Positions 8,041 through 16,528 of a stretch of 64,000 bases of DNA are shown piece after piece (positions within the stretch are counted from its first letter, which is position 1; each line of letters opens with the position of its first letter). The position numbers were made by a program, and so were the translations under genes. The notes below the pieces were generated by a model. That model was not told the origin of the DNA. It searched no databases and saw nothing but the letters and a program-made list of their open reading frames with translations. Where the stretch lies: the NCBI RefSeq assembly GCF_963682185.1, contig NZ_OY821667.1, forward strand, positions 3,423,501 to 3,487,500, written 5' to 3'. Origin of the DNA: an uncultured Cohaesibacter sp. GTDB taxonomy: Bacteria; Pseudomonadota; Alphaproteobacteria; Rhizobiales; Cohaesibacteraceae.

Positions 8041-9981
8041 ATGCGAAACGCCCTTAAAGCCGCCGCTTTTCTTTTTGTTGCATGGACCATGCTGTTGCCA
8101 GCGTGGGCTGATGATGGCCTTGACTATCAAAGCCTTATGCAGCGCATCGAAACTGTGCTGAGGCAGGCCGAAAGCGAATATCAGCAGGGACAGGCAGATC
8201 TAGCCAAAACAACCGTGCAAAAGGCCTATTTCGAGTTGTTTGAAAATCTTGAAGGGCCCATCCGCATCAACATTTCCGCAGCGAGAAGCAACGAACTGGA
8301 ATCGGAATTCGGCGATATCCGCAAGCTGATCATGAATGGAGAGGCGGTCGCAACAGTAAGTAGCCGGATTGATCAGCAGATCGCGGCCATTTGGGACACG
8401 TTACCAGCACTCGAAGAAGGTGTCGCCATCAAGGCAGAGGTATCTGACGCGGTCAAGGCTGCGGAGGCCTCCGCGCAAGCACAGCCTGAAGAAGTTGCGG
8501 ATGCCTTTTGGCTTGAGGTCAACGACACGATCCTATCCATCCTGCAACAGGCCTCCGATACCTATGAAAGCGGGGATGAACAGGCTGCAGAAGAACTGAT
8601 CCGCAAGGCGCATTGGGAAGGCTACAAAAACAGTCTGCTGGAAACAGTCGTCAGACGCTATGTCAGCCAATCACAGGATATCGCCTTCAATGCGGAATTC
8701 ACCCGCATCATGGAGTTGGTCAAGGATGGCAAGCCCGCCCGCATGGTGCGCGCCTCGGCTGCAGTGCTGCATGATGATATCGCTGATGTCTTACCCGGCC
8801 TGCCAGTCGTCAAAGGCAGCAAGATGGTGGAAGACCCTGCAGCAGCGCCCGAGCAGATAGAAGGTGACTGGGCATCTGTTGCCGATCAGGTAATCGCCGC
8901 AATGAACAAGGCCGCCTCGCTTTATGAGGCCGGAGATCAAGCCACTGCGACTGCGACTATTCAGAACAGCTATTTCGACATTTTCGAAGACTCCGGCATG
9001 GAGACGATTGTCGGCGCTCGCGATGCTGGCCTCAAGACCACTTTGGAAGGCCATTTCAGCAAACTGACAGCCCTGATCAAAGCGGGGGCTTCCAAATCAG
9101 AGCTGACAGCCGAAATTCAAGCAATGAGAACCGATCTGGACACGGCAGTCGGGCTCTTCTCGACAGACAGCGACAGCCCGTGGGCGCTGTTCATCTACTC
9201 GTTGATCATCATTCTGCGTGAAGGCTTCGAGGCCATGCTGGTGGTGACGGCCATTGCGACCTACCTCATCAAGACAGGCAATCGCGACAAACTTGGCGTC
9301 ATCGTCAACAGCGTTGCCGTGGCCCTGGGGCTCAGCGTAGTGACTGCGATCCTGTTCAAACTGGTTTTCCATGTCACTGCCGACAAGCAGGAACTGCTTG
9401 AAGGGGCAACCATGCTGCTGGCCGCCATTGTGCTCTTCTTCATGAGCTACTGGCTCCTTTCCAAAGCAGAGGCCGAACGCTGGATGCAGTATATCAAGGG
9501 CACCGTTGATCGCTCCATCGAGAGTGGTTCTATGAAAGCTCTCTGGTTTGCCAGCTTCCTTGCAGTCTATCGCGAGGGTGCAGAAACCGTGCTCTTCTAT
9601 CAGGCCCTGGCGCTTGATGCGAGTGACTCGGTTGGCATTCCTGCCATCATCGCCGGCTTCGTGCTTGGCTGCCTGCTGCTTGGCGTTCTGTATTTTGCCT
9701 TCCGCTTTGGTGCTCAGCGTCTGGCGATCAAACCCTTCTTTGTCTTCACCGGAGCTTTGCTCTACTACATGGCCTTCGTCTTCACGGGCAAGGGCATCAT
9801 GGAGCTGGTCGAAGGCAAGATCATCGAGCCGACCCTCGTGTCCTGGCTTCCCGAATTTTCTCTCATGGGCATCTACCCCTATTGGCAGACAGCCCTACCG
9901 CAAGCCGTCCTGTTGGTGGCTGCCATCATCGGCCTATGGGTCGTGATGACGCGCAAACCGCCAAGGGATCTAACCGCTTAG
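8041..9981 (+). CDS. FTR1 family iron permease with long periplasmic N-terminal region
   Basis: 646 residues from ATG 8041; a TTG three codons earlier is possible, but GGA at 8028-8030 suits the ATG. It imports iron across the inner membrane. After a signal peptide (ends near PAWADDG), about 350 residues form a helical periplasmic region with three similar repeats, each starting near a Y-x-x-G-[DQ]-x-A-x-A/E element (QQGQADLAKTTVQKAYF, ESGDEQAAEELIRKAHW, EAGDQATATATIQNSYF). The C-terminal permease has two REGxE iron-binding motifs, REGFE at 393-397 and REGAE at 511-515, and about seven helices. It heads a seven-gene operon like the FTR1-P19 cluster of Campylobacter jejuni (Cj1658-Cj1665). Confidence 0.93.
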   Translation: MRNALKAAAFLFVAWTMLLPAWADDGLDYQSLMQRIETVLRQAESEYQQGQADLAKTTVQKAYFELFENLEGPIRINISAARSNELESEFGDIRKLIMNGEAVATVSSRIDQQIAAIWDTLPALEEGVAIKAEVSDAVKAAEASAQAQPEEVADAFWLEVNDTILSILQQASDTYESGDEQAAEELIRKAHWEGYKNSLLETVVRRYVSQSQDIAFNAEFTRIMELVKDGKPARMVRASAAVLHDDIADVLPGLPVVKGSKMVEDPAAAPEQIEGDWASVADQVIAAMNKAASLYEAGDQATATATIQNSYFDIFEDSGMETIVGARDAGLKTTLEGHFSKLTALIKAGASKSELTAEIQAMRTDLDTAVGLFSTDSDSPWALFIYSLIIILREGFEAMLVVTAIATYLIKTGNRDKLGVIVNSVAVALGLSVVTAILFKLVFHVTADKQELLEGATMLLAAIVLFFMSYWLLSKAEAERWMQYIKGTVDRSIESGSMKALWFASFLAVYREGAETVLFYQALALDASDSVGIPAIIAGFVLGCLLLGVLYFAFRFGAQRLAIKPFFVFTGALLYYMAFVFTGKGIMELVEGKIIEPTLVSWLPEFSLMGIYPYWQTALPQAVLLVAAIIGLWVVMTRKPPRDLTA

Positions 9982-10178
9982 GGAGAAAACCAAGAAACCC
10001 GATCCAGCTTTGCGGCCTGACCAGTCGCACAGCTGGCCAAACTGTAACCAATCAACCCGCGCTGCTCGTTGGAACTTTCCTTCGGCACGGACCAGAGCGC
10101 AAAGACAGTCCCCTCGGGGCGTCTGTCAGTTCTGACTTTGAACCAACCGAACCCAACGAAGAAACCAAAGGAATGATT

Positions 10179-10706
10179 ATGAAAAAGACATCGCTTCTCG
10201 CTTCTGCAGCCGTGATTACCATGCTTGCAGCCCTTCCGGCCAAAGCTGAATTCAAGGAATTTCCGATTGGCGAAGCAGTTGAAGTAAACACGCTTGAAGT
10301 CGCCGCTGTTTATCTCAATCCGATCGACATGGAACCGCGCGGCATTGATCTGCCGGCCTCTCAGGCTGACGTTCATCTTGAAGCCGACATCCACGCTGCC
10401 AAAGGCAATGAGAACGGCTTCGGTGCCGGCGAATGGGTGCCTTACCTCACGGTTTCCTACCGCCTCGAGAATGAAGACACCGGCAAGGTATTGACCGGTA
10501 ACCTGATGCCGATGGTCGCCATTGATGGTCCGCACTATGGTTCCAACGTCAAGATGGCCGGTGCAGGCAACTACAAGCTGACCTTCCATATCGACGCGCC
10601 ATCCCGTCAGGGCTTTGGTCGTCACACCGATGAAGACAGCGGCGTTGGCAAATGGTTCCAGCCATTTGATGCGGATTACGAGTTCAATTTCGTTCCTCTC
10701 AAATAG
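10179..10706 (+). CDS. Periplasmic iron-binding protein, P19/Tp34 family
   Basis: 175 residues with a clear signal peptide (MKKTSLLASAAVITMLAALPAKA). The mature part has the features of the P19/FetP family, a copper-dependent iron-binding periplasmic dimer that hands iron to the FTR1 permease: a Glu/Met site (NPIDMEPRGIDL) and His-containing segments (DVHLEADIHA, HYGSNVKMAG, LTFHIDAPSRQGFGRHTDEDSGVGKWF). The start at 10179 is chosen because AAAGGA lies 6 bases upstream of it, whereas the ATG at 10173 directly abuts that site. The 197-base gap after FTR1 holds no gene. Confidence 0.92.
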   Translation: MKKTSLLASAAVITMLAALPAKAEFKEFPIGEAVEVNTLEVAAVYLNPIDMEPRGIDLPASQADVHLEADIHAAKGNENGFGAGEWVPYLTVSYRLENEDTGKVLTGNLMPMVAIDGPHYGSNVKMAGAGNYKLTFHIDAPSRQGFGRHTDEDSGVGKWFQPFDADYEFNFVPLK

Positions 10707-10851
10707 GCGTCTGATCCCTCAAGATCGTTGACCCTTCAATGAAGCGGTCAACACCCAACAATCAAGAAGAGGAACACCCGGTGTTTCTCTTCTCAATTGC
10801 CAACGGATTGGCAAACGGATCAACAAAAAAGGTCCAAAGGCACGACGCACT

Positions 10852-12351
10852 ATGTCCCTCTATTTCGTCAGCATCATTCAGGCCTTCCTGCCGCTTGCGG
10901 CATTCGCAGCGCTGATTTTCTCGCTGCTGGAGCCAACTTCGCGTAAGCGGGAAGAACGGGGCAGCCTTTGGGTCGCAGCCCTGTTCATTCTGGCCGGTTA
11001 TCTGCTTTATGGCCTCGCCGCTTCCATGGGGATCGAGCCACGCGTGCGCACCCTTTTAAGGCTTTTGAGCGTAAGCGCCTTACTGGTGAGCGGCTTGCAA
11101 TTGCTTATGCCCTCGGCCAAGGGGGCAAACAACAGGCCAGATAAGAGCACAGATACTGGCCCGACCCTGCTCGTCCGGCTCGGTATCCGCTATGTGATCG
11201 CAATGCTTGCCCTGCAAGGCGCATTTGACGTGCGCGTTCTGCTTGCAGATCAGAGCTTTACGGCAACGTCCGTGCTCAACACGGAACTCTTTCTTAACAG
11301 CGCTGCGGTTGTTGTTGCTTCAGCCCTGATGATTGTCTTGCCCATCGTCATCGCACATATCGGCAGCCGTTCAAGACGGCTTGTCTTTATGGTTCTTTGT
11401 GTTTCCATCCTTGCGTTTGCTATCATCTGGCTGTGCGAGGCGTTGCTTGGGGCCATGCAGATGGGCCTTCTGGGTGTCACATCGACGCGCGTCTCCATTG
11501 TCGCCAAGGTGACCAATTATGCGCAGTTCAAGTCTTATCTGCTGCTTGCCCTGCTTTTCATTCTGTCTGTCGGCTTCTTGCTTTCCGGCACCAAAAGGCC
11601 CCAGACCTCGAACGCTACAACAAAAACCGATCTGACAAGGGCGGATCTTCGCAAATACAGGGCTGCGCGGTTGAATGCGCGGCGGTGGCTGGCAGGTAGC
11701 CTTGCCCTTATCGTGTTTAGTTTCATCAGCCTGCTCTATCAGGATCTCTACGCCTCGCGCCCGCCCACTCTATCCGCCGCAGCGGATGCCGTGCCCGATG
11801 AACAGGGCGAAATCCACATAGCCATTGACGCGGTCAAGGACGGCAACCTTCATCGCTATGCCTATATTGCCGAGGATGGCCACCGGGTGCGCTTCTTCCT
11901 GATCAATCGTTATGACGAGCAGCATGTAAAGATCGGTGTGGTCTATGATGCCTGCATGATCTGCGGTGATGCGGGTTACATCCAGAAGGGCAATGACGTC
12001 ATTTGCGTCGCCTGCAATGTGCGCATCTTCATCCCGTCCATCGGCAAGGCCGGAGGCTGCAATCCGATCCCGCTTCAACATCGCGAAGACCAGGGCGACA
12101 TCGTCATTGCCGCATCCGAGCTGGAACACGGGGCGCGCTATTTCTCCGAAGTGGTCGCCATCGAGGTCATCGACCCCGTCACCAAGGAAAAGCTCATCAA
12201 TCTTGAAGCGCCTTACCAGTATGATTTCAAGGGCAAGACATTCTTCTTCGGCTCCAAGGAGTCCTACGAGACATTTCGCGAAGCCCCCGAAAGCTATGCC
12301 GGGTCCCTTAAAGCCCAAGTTCGACCCGCTCAGGGTCGCGTGACGCTGTGA
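10852..12351 (+). CDS. DUF2318 Fe-S-like membrane protein with C-terminal YHS-like domain
   Basis: 499 residues. The first 310 or so hold about eight membrane helices. The periplasmic C-terminal half is a DUF2318 domain with two CxxC pairs (Cys368/371 in ACMICGDAGY, Cys385/388 in ICVACNVRI) and Cys403 in GGCNPIPL, which should bind metal or an iron-sulfur centre. The last 50 residues (DPVTKEKLI ... YDFKGKTFFFGSKESYETF) match the layout of a YHS domain, but both usual cysteines are replaced. Orthologous position to Cj1660 in the Campylobacter P19 iron system, where the protein is thought to move electrons for iron reduction; this role is an inference. Confidence 0.85.
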   Translation: MSLYFVSIIQAFLPLAAFAALIFSLLEPTSRKREERGSLWVAALFILAGYLLYGLAASMGIEPRVRTLLRLLSVSALLVSGLQLLMPSAKGANNRPDKSTDTGPTLLVRLGIRYVIAMLALQGAFDVRVLLADQSFTATSVLNTELFLNSAAVVVASALMIVLPIVIAHIGSRSRRLVFMVLCVSILAFAIIWLCEALLGAMQMGLLGVTSTRVSIVAKVTNYAQFKSYLLLALLFILSVGFLLSGTKRPQTSNATTKTDLTRADLRKYRAARLNARRWLAGSLALIVFSFISLLYQDLYASRPPTLSAAADAVPDEQGEIHIAIDAVKDGNLHRYAYIAEDGHRVRFFLINRYDEQHVKIGVVYDACMICGDAGYIQKGNDVICVACNVRIFIPSIGKAGGCNPIPLQHREDQGDIVIAASELEHGARYFSEVVAIEVIDPVTKEKLINLEAPYQYDFKGKTFFFGSKESYETFREAPESYAGSLKAQVRPAQGRVTL

Positions 12352-12361
12352 GGACACCACC

Positions 12362-13666
12362 ATGTTTTTCAGAATGATCCGTCGATCTTTCCTCGAAGCG
12401 CGCAGACGCAAGGTCATAGCGATCATGACCGTTGCGCTTGCGGCCAGCCTGATTACCACCCTTTTGGATCTGTCCGTCGATGTCGGCGACAAGATGGCAA
12501 AGGAATTGAAGGCTTACGGCTCCAATATTTCCATTGTGCCCAAGAGTGAATCCATTCCGCTCAAGATTGGCGGCATTGATTTCAATCCGCTCAAGGGCCG
12601 CGACTATTTGCAGGAGAAGGACCTCGCCAATATCAAGGATATTTTCTGGAGCAACAATATCGTTGGCTTCACGCCCTTTTTGCAAGTGCCGGTAGAGCTT
12701 AAAGGCCAAGAGACACGCCTGCCATTGATCGGCACCTATTTCGACAAGTCTTTCCCGTTACCCAGTGACGAGCTCTATCGCACCGGTGCCACCCTGACCC
12801 ACCCCTATTGGGACGTGAGCGGCGCATGGCCCGATGACGAGTCGGCAAACCAGGTTCTGGTCGGCAAGTCTCTGGCGAGAAGACTGGATCTTGCGGTCGG
12901 TGATGAACTGCCTCTGGTCGCAGCGGAGCGGGATGAAGAATCCGCTGCTCCACTCACCGTGACGGTGACAGGCATCCTGTCAACCGGCGAGACAGAGGAT
13001 GACGCCATTCTTGCTCCACTATCGGTGGTTCAAGACTTTGCCGGACTTGAGGGCAAGGTGCAGAAGGTGAGTGTCAGCGCCTTGACCATTCCGGAGAATA
13101 ATCTCTCGCGCAAAGCACAACGTGATCCGGATTCCCTGTCTAGCTCAGAATATGACGTGTGGTACTGCAGCGCCTTTGTTAGTTCCATTGCCCACCAGCT
13201 CAACGAGGCGCTGCCTGATGCATCGGCCAATCCGGTCTGGCAGGTGGCCAATGCCGAAGGGGCAATCATTGGCAAACTGCAGGTGCTGATGCTGGTGGTC
13301 ACGCTGGCAGCCTTCGTCTCCTCGGCGATGGGCGTCTCCTCGCTCATCAACACCTCTGTCATGGAACGCGCCGCAGAGATTGGGCTGCTGAAGGCACTGG
13401 GAGCCGCGAAATGGCAAATCCTCCTCCTGTTCCAGTCCGAGGCGATGCTTATCGGGCTCATCGGGGGGCTGCTCGGTCTCATGGTTGGATCTGGCTTGTC
13501 GCAAATCGTCGGCTGGACGGTCTTCGGCTCGGCCCTCGCTTTCCATCCGATCATCATTCCCGTTGTGCTGCTGGTGTCGATTGCCATTGCCTTTGTCGGC
13601 TCTATCGTGCCGTCCCGTTCCATTGCCCGGCTGATGCCGGTGGAGGTGCTTTATGGCCGCAAATAA
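12362..13666 (+). CDS. ABC transporter permease, MacB/FtsX type (first)
   Basis: 434 residues: one N-terminal helix (KVIAIMTVALAASLITTLLDL), a periplasmic MacB_PCD-like domain of about 240 residues, and three C-terminal helices forming the FtsX domain with the conserved cytoplasmic loop MERAAEIGLLKALGAAKWQI. Such permeases usually act as mechanotransmitters rather than importers. Here it pairs with the next permease and the ATPase as in Cj1661-Cj1663. It starts 10 bases after the DUF2318 gene and overlaps the next gene by 14 bases, indicating translational coupling. Confidence 0.92.
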   Translation: MFFRMIRRSFLEARRRKVIAIMTVALAASLITTLLDLSVDVGDKMAKELKAYGSNISIVPKSESIPLKIGGIDFNPLKGRDYLQEKDLANIKDIFWSNNIVGFTPFLQVPVELKGQETRLPLIGTYFDKSFPLPSDELYRTGATLTHPYWDVSGAWPDDESANQVLVGKSLARRLDLAVGDELPLVAAERDEESAAPLTVTVTGILSTGETEDDAILAPLSVVQDFAGLEGKVQKVSVSALTIPENNLSRKAQRDPDSLSSSEYDVWYCSAFVSSIAHQLNEALPDASANPVWQVANAEGAIIGKLQVLMLVVTLAAFVSSAMGVSSLINTSVMERAAEIGLLKALGAAKWQILLLFQSEAMLIGLIGGLLGLMVGSGLSQIVGWTVFGSALAFHPIIIPVVLLVSIAIAFVGSIVPSRSIARLMPVEVLYGRK

Positions 13667-14810
13667 AAAGACGAAGCTGGGATTTGGCCTTCTGATGCTG
13701 CTCAAATCGCTGACCGTGCGCAAGGGTAGGGTGCTGGTTGCCATCGCTTCTATCATGGTTGGCGCTACGGTGGTGACAGCCCTCACGAGCCTCTATTTCG
13801 ATGTCTCCGAAAAGATGAGCCATGAATTGCGCGCCTATGGGGCCAATTTCTTTCTCGGTCCCAGCGATCAAGCCAACCCGCCTCACATCGCGGAAGCTGA
13901 CTATCAGGCCGTCTTGTCTTCCATCGATGCGGATAGACTGACCGGCGCCAGCCCGTTTCTTTATGGCATTGTCAAACTGAAGCTCGGTGACGCGGTGCTG
14001 GCTGGTGTCAATTTCAAGGGTTTGCAAAAGATCTATCCCAACTGGCAACTCGAAGGCAGCTGGATCAATGTGGACTTTGACGATCGCAACGCCATGATAG
14101 GACGCACGTTGGCCGACACCATGGAACTTGACGTTGGCAGCAGTTTCGATCTGATCGGTCGGGACAGCGGCAAGCAGATTACGCTGCGCGTCAAGGGCAT
14201 TATAGAAACAGGGGAAGCGCAGGACAATCAGATACTGGTCAATTTGCCAGTGGCCCGCACCCTTCTGGATCGCCCCGACACCATTGATCTGGCGATGCTC
14301 AGCATCGTGACAACAGGGAAGGGCGCCGAAGATCTGGCAACAAAGATCAATCAGGCACATCCACAACTGGAAGCCAAGCCGATCCGCAAGATCGCTCAGT
14401 CCGATGGTAAAATTCTGGACAAAATTCAAGGCTTCATGGCACTGGTCGCCGGGATCATCCTGATCATCACCAGCCTGTGCGTCAATGCCATCTTGTCGGC
14501 GATGGTGGTCGAACGCAATCGCGAGATCGGCCTGCAGAAGGCTCTTGGCGCAGATGATGGCGCCATCATCAGACAGTTCGTCACTGAAACTCTGCTCATC
14601 GCGCTAATCGGTGTGATGTTGGGGCTGGTGCTCGGCTTTGGCGTTGCCCAGATTCTCGGGCAGACCGTTTTCAATGCTTGGGTTTCCGTCCGCTTTATCG
14701 TGATTCCGCTGACTTTAGGGGTCTCACTCATAGCCGCAATGATCGCGGCGATCATTCCGATCAGGCGCGCGGTGCGCATTCTACCGGCGCTGGTTCTCAA
14801 AGGAGAGTAA
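13653..14810 (+). CDS. ABC transporter permease, MacB/FtsX type (second)
   Basis: 385 residues with the same topology as the preceding permease: one helix after a basic N-terminus, a periplasmic domain, then three helices with the loop VERNREIGLQKALGADDGAI. The N-terminal phrase DVSEKMSHELRAYGANFFLGPS resembles DVGDKMAKELKAYGSNISIVP in its neighbour, showing an old duplication. It overlaps the first permease by 14 bases and ends one base before the ATPase gene, so the three are one transport unit of the iron operon. Confidence 0.92.
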   Translation: MAANKKTKLGFGLLMLLKSLTVRKGRVLVAIASIMVGATVVTALTSLYFDVSEKMSHELRAYGANFFLGPSDQANPPHIAEADYQAVLSSIDADRLTGASPFLYGIVKLKLGDAVLAGVNFKGLQKIYPNWQLEGSWINVDFDDRNAMIGRTLADTMELDVGSSFDLIGRDSGKQITLRVKGIIETGEAQDNQILVNLPVARTLLDRPDTIDLAMLSIVTTGKGAEDLATKINQAHPQLEAKPIRKIAQSDGKILDKIQGFMALVAGIILIITSLCVNAILSAMVVERNREIGLQKALGADDGAIIRQFVTETLLIALIGVMLGLVLGFGVAQILGQTVFNAWVSVRFIVIPLTLGVSLIAAMIAAIIPIRRAVRILPALVLKGE

Positions 14811-14811
14811 T

Positions 14812-15522
14812 ATGGATCAGATGTCAGACACGACCCCTGCCACGGCCTCCGCAGGGCACTTTGGTGTCCAGGAGGATCGCGTCATCAAGACCGAGGGGCT
14901 CAGCAAGCATTTCAACACCGTGAAGGCGCTCGATCAGATCGATATCTCCATTTCCAAGGGCGAGTTCGTTTCCATCATGGGACCGTCCGGTTCGGGTAAA
15001 ACGACGCTGCTCAATATTCTTTCCTGCCTCGATGTTCCCACCGCAGGACGTTATCTGCTGGATGGTACCAATGTCTCGGATATGTCCGAGGCAGACCGCG
15101 CCGTGGTACGACGCGAGAAAATCGGCCTCGTCTTCCAGCAATTCCACCTGATCCCCTATCTCAGCGCGCTGGAGAATGTCATGCTGGCACAGCATTATCA
15201 CAGCATCGCCGATGCGGGGGAGGCACAGGCCATTCTGGAATCCGTTGGCTTGGGCGGCCGCGCCAGTCATTTGCCCTCGCAGCTTTCCGGCGGCGAGCAG
15301 CAAAGGGTCTGTGTGGCTCGCGCTCTGGTCAACGAGCCCGCCATCATTTTTGCTGATGAGCCGACGGGGAACCTTGATGAAGAAAACGAAGCGTTGATTA
15401 TCGATCTTTTCAAACGTCTCAACAAGGATGGCCGCACCATTGCGCTGGTCACCCATAACCCTGAAATAGGAGCCATGGCCGACAGGACTATCCGTCTGCG
15501 CCATGGGCATCTGGAGAGCTGA
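14812..15522 (+). CDS. ABC transporter ATP-binding protein, LolD/MacB type
   Basis: 236 residues with all nucleotide-binding motifs: Walker A GPSGSGKTT, Q-loop at FQQF, signature LSGGEQQRV, Walker B IIFADEPTGNLD and the H-loop in VTHNPE. The PTGNLD form of the D-loop region is typical of the FtsE/LolD/MacB class, matching the two FtsX-type permeases just upstream. It energises the complex in the iron uptake operon. The stop overlaps none of the next gene, which starts 7 bases later. Confidence 0.95.
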   Translation: MDQMSDTTPATASAGHFGVQEDRVIKTEGLSKHFNTVKALDQIDISISKGEFVSIMGPSGSGKTTLLNILSCLDVPTAGRYLLDGTNVSDMSEADRAVVRREKIGLVFQQFHLIPYLSALENVMLAQHYHSIADAGEAQAILESVGLGGRASHLPSQLSGGEQQRVCVARALVNEPAIIFADEPTGNLDEENEALIIDLFKRLNKDGRTIALVTHNPEIGAMADRTIRLRHGHLES

Positions 15523-15529
15523 GATCACC

Positions 15530-16015
15530 ATGACACGCATCATTTCCGCATTATTGTTGAGTTTGCTGGTTTTGGCGGGATGTCAGGATAACGAGCCTGT
15601 GCGCGTGGGCGCGCCCGCGCCCGCTATTTCAGCCATGACACCGGATGGAGAGCCGGTGGCTCTGGCCTCTCTGGAAGGCAAGGTGGTTTTCGTGAATTTC
15701 TGGTGGGCAGGCTGTGGCCCCTGTCTGGCCGAGATGCCCGCCATTGATGAAGCCTACCACGCAATCGGGGATCAGGATTTCTCTGTCTTTGCAGTCAATT
15801 TCGGGCAGAGTCCTGAGGTGATCAGAAATATCAACCGAAGACTGAAGGTCAGCTATCCGCTGCTGTCCGATCAGCTAAAGATTGCCTCTACCCGATATGG
15901 CGTGCAGGCCGCACCGACATCCTTTTTGATTGACCGAAAGGGTGTTCTGCAAGAAGTTATTTACGGTCCGCTGACCAGAGAACAACTGGAGCAGAAAGTC
16001 CAAAGGCTCTTATAA
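15530..16015 (+). CDS. TlpA-like thioredoxin-fold lipoprotein
   Basis: 161 residues from ATG 15530. A lipobox LAGC puts the lipidated cysteine at residue 18, so the protein is membrane-anchored and periplasmic. The thioredoxin fold has the active site WWAGCGPC (Cys62, Cys65) and the cis-proline element APTSFLID. It probably keeps cysteines of the DUF2318 protein reduced or otherwise handles thiol redox in the iron uptake system; the Campylobacter cluster also ends with thioredoxin-like genes (Cj1664, Cj1665). An earlier in-frame ATG at 15503 overlaps the ATPase gene and would spoil the signal peptide. Confidence 0.88.
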   Translation: MTRIISALLLSLLVLAGCQDNEPVRVGAPAPAISAMTPDGEPVALASLEGKVVFVNFWWAGCGPCLAEMPAIDEAYHAIGDQDFSVFAVNFGQSPEVIRNINRRLKVSYPLLSDQLKIASTRYGVQAAPTSFLIDRKGVLQEVIYGPLTREQLEQKVQRLL

Positions 16016-16034
16016 GCCTCAAAAGGAGGGAGCC

Positions 16035-16361
16035 TTAGGGCTTCCTTTGAGTCGCATATGCAGCCAGCGCTTCGATCTGTTCATCTGTCAGTCCAGACTT
16101 CATCCGCTCCTTCATATTCTTGGCAGGTAGCCCCAACTGATAGGGCTGCAAAGTCTCTTCTATCTGGGCGGCTGTCATATCGGTTAACTTGCGGCTCCGG
16201 CCCAGAGCCTTTTTCTCTCCCCGTTCTCCATGACAATTGGCGCACCGGTCTGCATAGAGCTGTGCACCCTGATCAAGCGCGCCGGACTGCGCACCCGTTA
16301 CGAAGGTTGCCAAAAGAACAAGCACAAGGCTACCGGATTTGACCAGAGGTAAGCAGTACAT
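16035..16361 (-). CDS. Small periplasmic cytochrome c, class I
   Basis: 108 residues: signal peptide to about residue 27, then a single haem-binding motif CANCH (Cys40, Cys43, His44) and a likely axial methionine at Met83 or Met87 (NMKERM). The C-terminal helix LTDEQIEALAAYATQ is typical of the cytochrome c553/c4 group. It carries one electron in the periplasm; partner unknown. It converges on the iron operon with only 19 bases between the stops, so it is not co-transcribed, though a functional link to the neighbouring redox proteins is conceivable. Confidence 0.9.
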   Translation of the reverse strand: MYCLPLVKSGSLVLVLLATFVTGAQSGALDQGAQLYADRCANCHGERGEKKALGRSRKLTDMTAAQIEETLQPYQLGLPAKNMKERMKSGLTDEQIEALAAYATQRKP

Positions 16362-16464
16362 AAAAGTCCAATTTCCATTGATTTTACATAAGATTAGCAG
16401 ACCAATGGTGCCATGTTGTCAGCTCCTTTTCAAAGGCTTCATCGCGTTTTGCACTCGTTCTTTC

Positions 16465-16499
16465 AAAAAAAACGGGAGACGTGCCGACCACGTCTCCCG
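16465..16499 (-). terminator. Rho-independent terminator of the sugar catabolism operon
   Basis: A perfect 11-base stem (CGGGAGACGTG / CACGTCTCCCG) with a 5-base loop is followed on the minus strand by eight T residues. It lies 30 bases past the isomerase stop at 16529. Confidence 0.92.
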
Positions 16500-16528
16500 C
16501 TTTGTTTGATTTTGCAATGTCTGACGGA

